Of a DNA stretch of 64,000 nt, positions 11,960-23,808 are shown piece after piece. Position 1 is the first letter of the stretch. Each line of letters starts with the position of its first letter. The notes below the pieces were generated by a model, which worked only from the letters and a program-made list of their open reading frames with translations, was not told the DNA's origin and did not search any database. Source of the DNA: Primulina eburnea (Eukaryota; Streptophyta; Magnoliopsida; Lamiales; Gesneriaceae); the NCBI RefSeq assembly GCF_022965805.1, contig NW_027331377.1:36001-100000 (forward strand), in the 5' to 3' direction. A program made the translations under genes and the position numbers.

Positions 11960-14498
11960 AGATCTGAGTTCGTCCTCGAACTCATACAATCAATTCAGAG
12001 ATATCAGAAGAAATGCATAATAGAGTTTAAACCAAACTCCCATATCTGATTCCAGTCTGGAATAAGAATTCACTAAGTATAATGTCATAATACTTCTCCA
12101 ATCCTTCTGACAGAATCAATTTCGCCATGTTGTTTATACAGTCTCCGTATAAACCAATCTACAGCTTATCACAAAACCATACTACCTGTAATTGTTATCA
12201 TATTTGCTTATCCCAACCCGGGACATAATCAATCTTCATCTTCCAATACCAATTGTCATCATCCGACATTGGTTTCTTAAATCTGTCCATTCTGAACTAT
12301 CTCAATAACTATTGTCATACAGTAAGTCACACAATGACAATAATCTATATACACTAGTACTAACATCCAGTACTAATGCTCTACAAATATCTGTCAATAT
12401 CTGGTAATCACGCCCTGACTATCTGTCAATCTGTGAATAATCTGCACAAGTGAGCTTATGATATATTCTATCACAATTACAACTCCATCAAAATCACAAT
12501 CTGATATCATCTTATTCAATATTCTAATCTATCTGATTATTTCTTTGACATCGATCTATGTCATCTAGTTCTGTTTGTACGTAATCTGGTACAAACTGAT
12601 AGATATAGATTGAGTTATCTGTCAATCATAATCATATCATATCATAATCTAAAGAAAATGGCGGTAATTTTATTACGAAAACCATAGAAATGTACTCTCA
12701 TTTCTATTCAGAACTATACAAAATCTGTAATAATCTTCTGATTTCTATCTTTTTGTCTTCTTCTGTTAGCAATTCAGACTTGTCAGTACAATTTCTGCCA
12801 ACATTTCTGTACAATTCTGTGACAACTGATCTAATCTGTCTATATCACTACTATCTGTTCGAATAACGCACATTCACAACTCTCTGAATGAAAACTGAAT
12901 CCATAACTGTTCGGTTTTGACGTTATCTGTGACTTCAGATTCGAACCATCCTGTATAAACAATTCAGTTAATAACATAAAATAAAGAAGAAATACCTACA
13001 TGGTATTCGGCTCTGACTATCAATATCAAAATCTGTAACCAATTCTGAAACATCTGATATCATAAAATAATCAATCTGATACAACACAAAATCACATATC
13101 TGTTAATCTGACTGATGTTCTGTTCTGATTATTACAAACAAGTTCTGAACATTCTGATCACATGTCTGACTGTTTACACAGATTCCGAACAGAAAGAACC
13201 TACACAGATCTAGTGAGTTTAAGAAAACTCATAAAATAACAAAATCAGGCAACTGTAAATTCTGGCTATCTGACCAATCCAAATTCTGGCTATCTGACCA
13301 ATACTCATACTGCCCAGATCAACTGCTATATCTTATCTGCAAATAACATATGCTCCCAACAATATAAGATATCGCAAATACTGATGTAGAACAATAACAA
13401 TACTCAACAGATATATATCAATGAGAGAATAAATAATCAGAATAAGATAATCTGCAAATAATAAATTTCTGACATTTCTGGAATTCTTGATCTTTCTGTC
13501 TTAACTGTCTAAATCAATCGATCTTCAGATACTGCATATTCTGAATAAACACTGTATCAATAACTGCATACCGGATTCATACCTGACCCATTTCTGTATA
13601 CAATGATCATAGTTCTCTGAATATTTAACTCAATCTTCAAATATTCAATATAATCAATTAAATGTTGCAATATTTCAATAAATCATAGATATACCAAGCA
13701 TAATTTTCAGAATACCTCTGAACATAAAATCTATCAATTCAGAAACAGAACTGAACTATCTTCCAGAGAAATACTCAATCAACTGGATTTCTCAGCTAAT
13801 GTTCTTTTATATGTCAATTATATCAATTCTGTCAGTCATTCTATACTATGTTCTAATATACCAGCAATACTCGGTATTGATTCAATTCTGAAATCTACCT
13901 TTCTGATATCAAACACATCTGACATCTTATCTAGGCAAACACCAGTAAACTATTATATTACTAGCAATTCTATCACTGCTAGACTCGATTTCAATGAATC
14001 TATTGCATACATAAGGATACCATCTGTTCCTTTTTGTAATAATCGAGTCATAAACAGTACAATAATTTAAGGAATTCTGGATCTAGAATCCTTACCGGAA
14101 AATCTCCGTTTATCAGCCAGATCTGGTCTGAATCTTACCGTTTCTGGCACACATTCTACGATATTTCTGTACTTGTTTAGCATATACATGTCAATACTGC
14201 AATCAGAATCATATAACACAAGTACATCACAACCTAGTTCAATCTCAGTCTTATCTAACCGTGGTATATCATGTCACAGAAATCTCTGATATCAACATAT
14301 TCCTCAACAACCAAGGAATCAATACTACAGTAACCATTAATCCAACAGATATAGCATATCTCCATGCTATTCAATCACAGGTATTCATAAATAATGCATT
14401 AGTACATATCAATACCTATGCATATAATCATACAAGTAACAGTACCTGTGGGAATTCTGAGTCTGTTCTTCAGTCATTACCACCAATGACCCTGCTCT
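11960..14498 (-). other. Decayed interior of TR-GAG copy 1, no pol
   Basis: About 2.5 kb of AT-rich sequence rich in CTGA and ATCT words. On the minus strand, 13860-14060 still resembles the protease-RT linker of gypsy pol (a region corresponding to DLLKSSLALADLP, with stops). Upstream of it a decayed protease is likely. A 22-bp phrase is duplicated in tandem near 13256-13302. From 11960 to 13860 I see no coding or structural signal. Confidence 0.65.
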
Positions 14499-15425
14499 TT
14501 AAGATCTTCGAAATTGCCTCTGAGGACAAACTTTAGCAAAGTGTCCCGTCTGCTTACAGATATTGCACTTACCAAGCACTCCTTGGCATTGTTCTGTAGA
14601 ATGTCGCCCTCCACACGTCCTGCAATACACTCCGGTATAGCTCGGACTAGGACTGCTAGAACTAGAGGAATCACTTCCTAACTTCTTGAACTGTTTCTTT
14701 TGAATCTTCAATGGTTCTTTCCTCCTATCACTGTTGCTGCCAATCTCAACTCTAGAAGGCAGTTGCTGTGGATTTGATGTTGGAAGATCATACGAGAATC
14801 CCTGTTGTCCTATCAGAACCGTTTCTGCTCTTTTGGCCCTATTCAAGGTATCAGCAAAACTACTCGATTGCTTCACATTCACTAATGTACGTATTCCTGG
14901 ATTTAATCCCTGAATGAACTGACTAGATATAGCATGATCAGTTCTAGCTATAAGAGGGGCAAAACGTAACAAGGTGAAGAACTGTGCTAAGTATTCATCA
15001 ATACTCATCTGACCCTGTTGTAGGTTTGCAAATTCTGCACTTCTGTCCTCCCTATATGACACGGGGAAGAATCTTTGGTAGAACTCAACCTTAAAAATCT
15101 TCCATGAAATCACTGAACGACTCTGCTCTAAAGCTCCTTTGGTGAGTAACCACCATCTTCTGGCAGCTTCGTGCAACTGGTTCTCAATAAGCCTAATTCT
15201 ACACTCATCTGTGAAATCTAGGAATTCAAATAACATTTCTATTTCTTCAAGCCACTTTTCACAATCTGCTGACGTCTCATTTCCCTTCAGAACCGGCGGC
15301 TGAAACGACTGGAACCTCTGTAACTGTGTTTCCATCTGAATTTCTGACACGTCTATCTGAGGTTCTGACCTACCTGTCTGATCATATGAAGTACTGCCTC
15401 TTTCTGGAATTCTTCTGGGCGGTAC
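14499..15425 (-). CDS. gag of TR-GAG copy 1 (native start codon lost)
   Basis: The protein would be the capsid/nucleocapsid precursor. The open frame on the minus strand runs from a GTA codon at 15423-15425 to the stop at 14499. It holds a retrotransposon gag domain (about 15350-14800, with RWWLLTK and [14 protein letters not shown]), a serine-rich linker, a Cys-His stretch CRTCGGRHSTEQC and a CCHC knuckle CNICKQTGHFAKVC. Comparison with the autonomous relative suggests the original start lay just before the PPRR codons at 15422, where no ATG remains in frame. The first in-frame ATG is 15333-15335, about 30 codons later. The rest of the frame is uninterrupted. Whether protein is made is unknown. 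Confidence 0.8.
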   Translation of the reverse strand, partial: VPPRRIPERGSTSYDQTGRSEPQIDVSEIQMETQLQRFQSFQPPVLKGNETSADCEKWLEEIEMLFEFLDFTDECRIRLIENQLHEAARRWWLLTKGALEQSRSVISWKIFKVEFYQRFFPVSYREDRSAEFANLQQGQMSIDEYLAQFFTLLRFAPLIARTDHAISSQFIQGLNPGIRTLVNVKQSSSFADTLNRAKRAETVLIGQQGFSYDLPTSNPQQLPSRVEIGSNSDRRKEPLKIQKKQFKKLGSDSSSSSSPSPSYTGVYCRTCGGRHSTEQCQGVLGKCNICKQTGHFAKVCPQRQFRRS

Positions 15426-15785
15426 ATCTGATTACCAAACATATTAGTAATCTAGTACTACAAATCTGTACCAATCTTTCTCTGATCATGATCATCTTAC
15501 TGCTGATCATGAATCTGATCTGATTCATACTTAAGAATACATAATACCAATTCCAATCACATAATCAGGTAAACATGTATCTTAAAGCAGTAACACATAA
15601 TCTCATGCTAGCACATAATGTCAATCAACATTAAATCAATCTCATGCTAGCACACACATGCAAGGAAAGAAAATTCATCTACCCCGCACATTCTCTTCTA
15701 TCTCAGTCTAAAGGATCTATCAGTTCTGACTATCTCAATCTAAAGGATCTATCGCTCTGATAATCTAAGTCCAAAGGAACTATCG
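15426..15785 (-). other. Leader of TR-GAG copy 1 between primer site and gag
   Basis: About 360 bp without a gene. Two short phrases recur: CATGCTAGCACA near 15602 and 15644, and CTAAAGGATCTATC near 15708 and 15738. Confidence 0.6.
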
Positions 15786-15797
15786 GCTCTGATACCA
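15786..15797 (-). other. Primer binding site (tRNA-iMet) of TR-GAG copy 1
   Basis: GCTCTGATACCA is the reverse complement of TGGTATCAGAGC and lies five bases inside the 5' LTR. Confidence 0.9.
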
Positions 15798-15802
15798 CCT
15801 GT

Positions 15803-18006
15803 TGTGGGGACCCGGACGCTAATCATCCTCGTAATCATCGTTGGGATTTAATTATCAGTTCTGATAAACAGGGTCCAAAATTTTTTTCTTTTTAAAATCA
15901 AGTGCGGAAGGTAATGGCATCTACATGATATACATATCTGTATAAAACTACATTTCAGTATAAAGATACAATAATGTACAACAGTCTTTTTAATTAATCT
16001 AAGGTTCAACTACTGAAGTTCAAGTAGTAAAATCCAATCTACTGTAAGTCCGGAATCGCCACTCTAAACTCGTCTTCTCTCGTCATCTTCTCGACCCTGA
16101 TCCAGCCCCACCTGTTTTCATGCACACATACAAAACACGACAACAGCCGGATAACTCCGGTGAGAATAAATCCCAGTATAAAACATGGTAAGCATGTATA
16201 TAAACAAACTAAATCGTAAAACATACTATCATGTATAGAAACAATCTATTTCATAGTCTATGAACTTAATCAATAAGCATGCAACTCAATTCAGATAAAC
16301 ATGCATATAAACAATCTTAATCATAAAACATGCTAATCCAACTGAAAGCAGTAATGATGGGTCCCATGATCTAGGAGCCACATCCATATAAGCATGAAGT
16401 CCTAATCAAATCATGTCTAGACTTGACTCGATCTATAACTCTAGGGATCCCGTTGTGAATAAGACGTCACTGTCTGTCACCTACCCTCCCAATCGAGGTG
16501 TTGTATGTCTTATTCCTAGACTTCGGCCTGATCTGTATCCACATCTACAAAGGGGCGGTGATCTTCCCCTAAGCTGGGATATCGCCGAACATCTAGAAGT
16601 CTGCCTGATCTCCAGACTTTCCTATCTTAATGCATGAATACAAAATCTGTAAACAAGCATAATTATTCTAATGCAATGCCACATGATCTGTAAACAAAGC
16701 ATAGCAATATTTGTATACAAGTTCTATAAACAAATCTATACACAATCATAATCATATCAAGATATAATCAATAAAACAAGTATGTGATTTTATTGGGCAA
16801 CTCAAATGTGATCTCAATTGAGTTGTTTCTTCCCGAATATCACATGAATTATACCTTTGTCGTCCCCGTCCGAGGAAGACGAAGTGTTGAAGTCCAGTCT
16901 GTCCATATCCGATCTGAAATGACAATATCGAATACATAGTATCAGTGAATAACTCAATTCACAATCTGTTCTGATCAATACTCAATTCAGTATACAATCT
17001 GATCAATATCTGAACAAGATACAATCTGAGTCATATCAATAATATCACGATCTAATCGAAATCATATCTGAATCTGATCAATCTGTTTCCAGCATATGAA
17101 TATCTAACAAATACATCTTCAGAGATGCTGAAATACAAAACACAGACATACGGTATTCTTTCTTTCGATCTGACTTCACATATCTACTGAATAATCTATC
17201 CAGACATACAAGACTAATCATCTCTCTATTCTTCAATCAAGAACAATACAAATCTAGTGTTTAATCTCAATCAATATCTTCTGAAAATCATAACAATTGT
17301 ATAACCAATCTATTCTTCAATCTGTCTTCGATTATACAATGATCACTACAGCAGAAACACTATATCTGAAACATATTCAGTTCTGACAACATCCTAATTT
17401 CAAAACATCGCAAAACGTAACGAAACTTACGTCCTTGTGTAGCTCGTGTCGAGAGGAGCTCAAAACTGAAGTCGGATTTGAATTCTGATAGACAGATCTT
17501 CCACAATCGCAAATCGAAAAGGCGTAAGGATTTTCTTCCAAGATTCCGCCTCCTTTCTGCATTTTCTGAAGAATAAACGTGCCATCACCTCTATATATAC
17601 TGCATGCAAAGTCTGAAACGTGGCTTAGTTCTTGCGCGGCACGTCGCACCGCGGGTGCGGTCATATATGCACCGCGGGTGCGGTCCCGTCTCGTCGACTT
17701 TATCTAGCTTTCCCGAAGCTTGACCGCAGGTGCGCTGCCTACAAGACTGCGGGTGCGGTGTCACAGCGCGGGTGCGCTCCATCTAATACCGCGGGTGCGG
17801 TGTGTCTACGGGATTTGTACTTCATTTTCTGCACACGCACCGCGGGGGCGGTCGTGCTAGCACCGCGGGTGCGGTTGTGCAAACTTCTAAGAATTATATT
17901 TTTGGTCCGTGCAACCTCCCATAATCTTATCTGATCAATTCCACAAGTCTTGGGACATTACATTAATCTTATCTGATTAATTCTATGACATTTCTTGGGC
18001 ATTACA
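15803..18006 (-). repeat. 5' LTR of TR-GAG copy 1
   Basis: Same structure as 9743-11945: H2 at 16112-16146 (one arm mutated to CTGTTTTC), H1 at 16457-16515, TATA-like box 17591-17600 and dyad array 17648-17875. As the upstream LTR on the minus strand it would supply the promoter. Confidence 0.93.
17648..17875 (-). repeat. GC-rich dyad array in the 5' LTR of TR-GAG copy 1
   Basis: Eight motif copies at the same spacing as 11587-11814. The third is changed to ACCGCAGGTGCGCT, consistent with CpG decay. Confidence 0.85.
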
Positions 18007-18228
18007 TCCACAATGGATACAATAGATAGCAATCACAGGACTCCCTCTTTGTGATCCACTGGAGCTCGAAGAAGATGAGAAACCAGAACCAGTCTTCTTA
18101 AACTTCTTACCTCTCGGTCACAAAGTAGGCTGCTGAGCTGACACTGGAGGGGGAGGAGGACACTGTGGGCCTCCCCGCCTAAGTCCAGCCTCGGCTGCCT
18201 TAGCTCGTTCAACTGCCTCTGCGTAGCT
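18007..18228 (-). pseudogene. Gag fragment of old gypsy element A
   Basis: The first five bases (18007-18011) are the right copy of the TCCAC target duplication. On the minus strand from 18228 the frame encodes a gag segment with AEAVERAKAAEAGL, a proline run, a lysine/serine-rich linker and the start of a Cys motif (YCIHC). It has one TGA at 18118-18120. The continuation is the knuckle at 9742 and below, on the other side of TR-GAG copy 1. The N-terminal part of gag is missing because the next LTR begins at 18229. Confidence 0.82.
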
Positions 18229-18817
18229 TGTAACATACCGTACTTTTACTATTTAAAATTTGCGGAAAAATTAAAAATTTTCTTAAATAAACATGAACGT
18301 TCAAAATTCGATAAAATAACTGTATGTCTCAAATTCTCGCAACGAAAGATCTAAAATAAATTTGACAAAAGTGTTTGAACATTTCAATAAAGACTTAAAA
18401 ACATGGGCGGTCCTCGGGTTTAGCCTATCGCTCAGTCAAAGACTGCTCCTTGGTCTCCACCTCCTGTCTCCTCATAAACATCCTCACCTGCATCGATCAA
18501 GTGTATTGAGTCTAAAGACTCAACATGTATAAACTGGAGATAAAGAGTACTACGTAATAAAATCCACATATAACTTTAAAATAGAACATACATACTTTAA
18601 ACTTGAACTTGCATGACAAAACTTGAACATACGTACATACATACTTAGACGTGCCATAAACTTTTCTTAAACATGCTTGTATACTTGAACATACATGGCT
18701 TCATCATTTTGCGTAGAGGATGTTTCAATTCAAGTGACCCATAACATAATTTGCCTGATCAGACTAAACCATAGTATTGGGATGACAGGGACGTATCCAC
18801 TGCCACATACATGAGAT

Positions 18818-18957
18818 CCCCGTTCATAATTTAACGGGCTGAATGGTCCAAGTTCATAATTTAACGCTTTCCAATCACGATCTGAACCCGTTAATAATTT
18901 AACGGGCGGAGTGGTCCTCGGCCACGTTCACCGACTTCCAAACCCATTCATAATTTG
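18818..18957. repeat. Four spaced copies of a short palindrome-like phrase
   Basis: Copies near 18818, 18852, 18887 and 18943 share TTCATAATTTAACG or a variant. The one at 18887-18906 is CCCGTTA-N6-TAACGGG, a perfect seven-base inverted repeat. Confidence 0.6.
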
Positions 18958-19263
18958 GTCACAAGACAATTAGCATACCTCAAAAACTTGAAATATTTTC
19001 TTTTGCACGTCAACATACTTACTTGGCGTTGGGGGATTTGTTGGACTTCGATTGGGGCCGTTGCTGCACATACTAACCATGAATTTACAATACTTAACTT
19101 GCATTGCTTAGACGTAGGTACACATGCTCACCACCAAACTCCATAAATAACTTAAGACGTTCTAAAACACTCGGGAATTGACGACATTTAAATCAATGTA
19201 CTAAACCATCACAAGAAATCCCAAAGCAAACGTTTAACTTTTCCCAAAACATGAAGTACATGG

Positions 19264-19515
19264 ACCCCGGGTCCGGGTCCGCGTCCGGGCATGGGTCCGT
19301 ATGTGTGCGCAATGAAAGTACCAAAAAAAGGAAGGGACACGGACCCCGTGCCCAGGTCCGGCTCCGGGTCCATGTAGACTCGGTAAAAATACACTTCGAA
19401 GGATACAAAGGCACGGACCCCGTGCCCTGGTCCGTGTGGGGGTCAGTGTACTTTCGGAAAAAGGACAATCAAGAAGAAACAAAGACACGGACCCCGTGCC
19501 AAGGTCCATGTCTTC
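19264..19515 (-). repeat. CACGGACCCCGTG array in LTR fragment B
   Basis: Three strong copies of (A)CACGGACCCCGTG start near 19337, 19411 and 19485, about 74 bp apart, with related GGTCCG words between them and a degenerate block before them. Each core is CACGG-ACC-CCGTG, a five-base inverted repeat around ACC. Confidence 0.8.
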
Positions 19516-19586
19516 TCGTTGGACACGAACTCATGAAAATCCTGTACATGTCATGCTTACATTCTAGACTTGTTCGTACGGACCAT

Positions 19587-19591
19587 GAACC
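19587..19591. repeat. Target-site duplication GAACC, left copy
   Basis: GAACC at 19587-19591 and 21731-21735 directly flank the solo LTR. Confidence 0.93.
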
Positions 19592-21730
19592 TGTTAGAGT
19601 AGGTGCCCGTCGAGCCAAGTGTTGGCCGAGTGTTCACAATGAAACTCTATGTATAAGCAATCTTTATTTTAGTAATATTTGATATTATTATTTTGGCACA
19701 TCTTTATCTGTATACCCATGCTAGTTGCATAGATAAAGCCCTTGAATATACAAATGGTAGAAAGAATATGAGATGCTCATATGATGAGTATCATGAAACT
19801 CATATTTGTAATACTGTAAATTCTAAACGGTTCCTAGTCGATTCAGCCGCCACTAAGAAGGATATAGGCCGCTCGAGTTCGAGACTAGTATCTGCGATGT
19901 GAGTACCATGTTTCATTGGTAGAGGACATTGTGATGTCCGAACATGCAGATAGGTGCTCCTTGTTGAGTGCACTGAACAACCCTCCATAAAAGGACTTTC
20001 CAAGTGGTTCTCACTTATCGAGTGGAAACGTCCTAGTTTATGGTTGTACACCATTAGTCCTTATGACCCGGGACAACATTGAGACTCTATGTGCTAGAAT
20101 TACACTTTGACTAGTTTACCGACTCTCATGGGGTCATCAGGTGGCAAGGTTGGGTGTCCTGTCGAAACACTTAGGAGTCGATGCATTGTAGTCGGGGATT
20201 CACCGCTTACCTTCGGGTATGGATATCCTATGTGTTATCATGTGTATGTAGGTTGAAATCTCTGGCCAGAGTATGGTTGTAATTATGAAAGGGGTTTCAT
20301 AGATTACACCATCGATGCAACTACGACATGACACATAGTATTGATTCATTGACAACTCTCGATAAACCAATGGTTTTCGAATCGGTCGGGATATATGAGT
20401 TGAAGGGACCGTACTGTACGCTAACCATAATTGAATGGTTCTTGCAGGCACTATCATTTGATACCTAGGGAATCATGTAAGCGATGCTGCTAGGCGTTTA
20501 ACATGATTGGTTGAGTACTATCAGACTTGAGTTCTGACGTTCTTGTTATCAAGGTGTTGATAAATAAGAATGGAGCAATTGGGGTATGCTCATATAAGGA
20601 CATGTTTAGTCCGAATCACATAGAGATATGAACCCACGGCTAGTTATATCAGTGAACCATTGAGGGCCACACAAGTACTAGCTTTCTAGATCCCGTTGAG
20701 AAGTAAAAATAGTTCAATGTGTTGAACGGATTATAAAGGAGTTTATAAGCGTAAGGAAAAATTAGAAGTATGACTTCTGTAAAGGAGAAACTAGTTCAAT
20801 GTGTTGAACGACTTATAAATGAGTTTATAAGTGTAAAGGAAAATAGAAGTATGACTTCTATGAGAGAAATGTAAATTTTAATTTATGGAAGTGTTCCTAA
20901 ATTAAAAGTTGGCCAATTGAATAATGTATTTGAAAATTGTGATTTTCATAAACATTATTATGGACTAAATTAAATTAATTCAAGTGTTGAATTAATTAAA
21001 CACTAGTGGACCTAGTAGAGTCCAAATAATTAAATTAATTCAAGTGTTGAATTAATTAAATTATATTGAGTCTTGTAGAGCTCAATTTAAATTAATTATT
21101 GAACTAGTGGGACTTGGGTAAATTCAAGTAATGTTTAATTAGTCTCAAATATGTTTGAGATAATTAAATTTAGTCCATGGTTTTTAATTGTTAAAAACCA
21201 TATAAAATGCATGCATGGGAGGTGAAAGGTTGGGAGACAACTTTTTGTATAACCAAGGCTTGGCATGCAACCTTTTTACTTTAACTTTTCCCACAACCAA
21301 AAAAAATGTCTCTCCTTCTCTCCTAGGATGAATAGTGCCGAAAATACTATTCATTTTCTCTCTCACATTTTTGTTCTTCAATTGTTAAAAACACTACACT
21401 TCTCTTTGAAAAATCCTCATATTTTTCTAGTGCAAAATATGAGGAGATCTACCTAGTTAGTGGTGGGCCTAATTTGAAGGAAAGATTTCAAGAACAAGGA
21501 AAGCTTGTAGAGGGTCTTGCCATTCAAGAGCTTAGTTGTTTGACAACTAAGTTGGAGCCATAATCAATCTCTTGAGATTGATAGGTACATTTCTAAACAC
21601 AATATGAATGTCATTTTTGTGTTTTATTGTATTTGCTACACAAAGAACATGGTGGCCGAAATATTGTATGTAAAATTCGATTTTTTGAACTTCCGTTGCA
21701 CTTCCGGTCACCGTAACCGATCCCCTTTCA
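19592..21730 (+). mobile_element. Solo LTR of the copia-1 family (2139 bp)
   Basis: It starts TGTTAGAG and ends CCCTTTCA like the copia-1 3' LTR, is similar along its length, and carries the five-base duplication GAACC. No interior follows, so this is a solo LTR left by recombination between the two LTRs of one element. Unlike copia-1 it contains an 82-bp tandem duplication (units starting 20710 and 20792). The last ~150 bases differ more from copia-1 than the rest. Confidence 0.93.
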
Positions 21731-22266
21731 GAACCGACACCTCGAGACACATCCTAGCATGCTAAAACATAGAACCAACTTCATACAAGCACCCAAAGCA
21801 ATGACGTCCACTTACGACACATACAATTCAAAAACGTGGCAATTGACACTAAATCGGTTCCTACGACTTCTAGTGTATTCGAGTGCCTATCAACGCCGAA
21901 CGACATGTAAAATAACAATCAAACATCATACTGATCATACCTAGATGCAACAACGATCACCCATCGATTCCAAACGAAGCCTGCCACAATAAAGTCTCAA
22001 AAACATATCAATACATAATTTTCTGAAAAATGCAGTTTGAGCAGTCCAACGAAAACGGTCATAACTCACTCATTTTTATCCAAATATTTCGAATTTTATA
22101 TCAAATCGAAGGTATCAAAAAGTTATACAATTTTCAAGCTGAAAGTTTTCTCAGATTCACGACCGAAAAATCGCAGTATTTGAAAATACAGTAAAAACGA
22201 GTTTCAGATCTAAAATTTTTCTCAAAACTGATCCAAACCCTTTTCTGCTCAAACGTTGAATGTCAT
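21731..22266 (-). repeat. LTR fragment B, second part
   Basis: Continuation of the sequence interrupted at 19591; the first five bases are the right GAACC copy. It is AT-rich and without genes. It stops where the Athila LTR begins at 22267, with left flank GTCAT. The remainder of this element is presumably right of the window. Confidence 0.55.
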
Positions 22267-23784
22267 TGATAAGCACAAATTATATAGCATTTTAGGGATT
22301 TTATTTTGTCATATTCGTGCTTATCTGGCATTTTTTATTCCAAGTCTCGCGCTTAATTCGTCTCATTATGGTTATTTGCAGGTTTGACCAAAAGATAGTG
22401 AAAGCCAAAGGAATGAAAGAAATGTCAAGCTCGCAGTGCCATGTCACGAAATACCCGGAAAAATAGGAAAGCTTCACAAGAGAGAACCCGGACCCAAAGA
22501 CGGACACCGTCTAAGGGTCCGTGCACATCAACCCCCAAAGAAGAGAAAAGCCGAGTCTACACGGACCTGTAACCGGACCCCTACACGGGGTCCGTGTCCT
22601 TCACCATCCGAGAATCGATTTTACAGAGTCTACATGGACCCCAGGACGGACCTATACACGGGGTCCGTGTCCACCATTCGGGAAGAATTCTTGGGCAGAG
22701 TCTACACGGACCCTTTCCCGGATGCAAGCACGGGGTCCGTTTATGTAATATTAGAATGAGATCCTGCGAAGATTTGCTCGTGAATTTGAAGAGGAATAAA
22801 AGAGGAAAACCTAGACATTTTAAGGGGTTGTTGAATATTCGAGAGACAGCCGACTTTTGGAGGAAAAAGGCGCAAGTTTTGACACTTTTGAAGATGGCGA
22901 CGACTGGGAAAAACGAGAGGAAAATCATCACACTTTACACGCAAGATCCGCGCCCGTCATTGAGATTTCTCTTCTCTTTTATTTTCTTATTTTTAGACAT
23001 GAATTCAAACATTAAATTTGATTTTAGTTTTGAATTTATGGAGTAGTTTTTCTTGTGATCGGGACCACGATAGGGACAAACGACTGATTTTGTTTATTCG
23101 TTGGATGGTTTGATTCATAAATTATTTTATGTTATTGATTAATGTTTGCGTAATTTTCGTGCTTTTAATTTGGCAAATTATTTTCATGTTTGTCGTTCGA
23201 TTTTGACTCGAAAGGGAATAGATTGAATTTAGCTTCAAAAATATTAATCAACACACGGTTAAACCGACTAGAAATAGTATTCGGTTTCAGTGTGTGATTT
23301 TAGGCGACAGCTGTAATTCTATCGTTGATGCATGCGTTTTCGTTTAATTAAATTCAATTAGAAATAATTGGACTGGTTAATGAAAACAAGATTATAAATT
23401 CTAGAAATAAATTTATAATTAAATTAGAGGATTACATCGTGACTTCGAATAATTGATAGTCGAATAATTACAGTGCTTGAATTTAATCAGAGTTTGTTAC
23501 CGTTGTGTATTCCCGATCATTCTATTTAAATTTGAAAATCCCACGTTCCAATCTTCTCTGATGTTTGATTTAGTCATTAATTTCGCATAAATTAGTTTAA
23601 AATTTTACTTAGTTGAAATAATAATCAAATCGCTCGTTATTGTTTGCCTAGATTAAATAAAATAATTAAATCTTTGTAATTAAAAAATAGTCTCTGTGGG
23701 ATCGATACTTGGACTGTTCGTCCATTTACTATAACTTGACCTAGTCCGCTTGCTAGAATTAATCCCAACCGAATTTGCCGATCA
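22267..23784 (+). repeat. 5' LTR of the Athila-like element (1518 bp)
   Basis: It begins TGATAAGCAC and ends GCCGATCA, seven bases before the primer site. It contains a GGACCC/GGGTCC repeat array (22480-22740). The 3' LTR is not available for comparison, so the start is by motif only. Confidence 0.75.
22480..22740 (+). repeat. 73-bp tandem repeats with ACACGGGGTCCGTGT cores
   Basis: Three units start GAGTCTAC at 22553, 22626 and 22698, preceded by a degenerate unit. The first two end in ACACGGGGTCCGTGT and the third in a shortened version. The core is the reverse complement of the fragment B core. A TATA-like AATAAAAG lies at about 22795, roughly 55 bp downstream. Confidence 0.85.
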
Positions 23785-23790
23785 AGTTTT

Positions 23791-23808
23791 TGACGCCGTT
23801 GCCGGGGA
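23791..23808 (+). other. Primer binding site, tRNA-Asp-like
   Basis: TGACGCCGTTGCCGGGGA closely matches the TGGCGCCGTTGCCGGGGA site found in Athila/Tat elements, shortly after the LTR end. Confidence 0.88.

Larger units (their letters stand above)
9743..18006 (-). mobile_element. TR-GAG copy 1: gypsy-derived non-autonomous retrotransposon with gag only (8264 bp)
   Basis: Two LTRs of about 2.2 kb (9743-11945 and 15803-18006) flank a 3.86-kb interior in minus orientation. A tRNA-Met primer site complement (GCTCTGATACCA, 15786-15797) and a polypurine complement (11946-11959) sit at the expected places, and TCCAC is duplicated at both ends. The interior has one recognisable gene, gag (14499-15425). 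Decayed protease and linker traces lie near 13860-14498, and no RT, RNase H or integrase is seen. This matches terminal-repeat retrotransposons with a GAG domain. I noticed roughly 25-30 differences between the LTRs by eye, so insertion is not recent but not ancient. Confidence 0.92.
18229..19591 (-). repeat. Unassigned LTR fragment B, first part
   Basis: A new LTR-like sequence begins TGTAACATACCG at 18229, cutting the gag of element A (flank TAGCT). It lacks coding content and resembles a gypsy LTR in minus orientation. It contains four copies of a GTTCATAATTTAACG-type phrase (18818-18957) and a GGACCCCGTG repeat array (19264-19515). It continues at 21731 after a solo copia LTR. Its far end is cut by the Athila element at 22267. 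Confidence 0.6.

Noticed and set aside
14261..14536. Plus-strand open frame of 91 codons in TR-GAG copy 1
   Set aside because: It overlaps decayed protease and the end of gag on the other strand and has no recognisable domain.
22436..23046. Overlapping open frames in the Athila LTR
   Set aside because: They run through the 73-bp tandem repeats in several frames; such frames are expected from repeats without stops.
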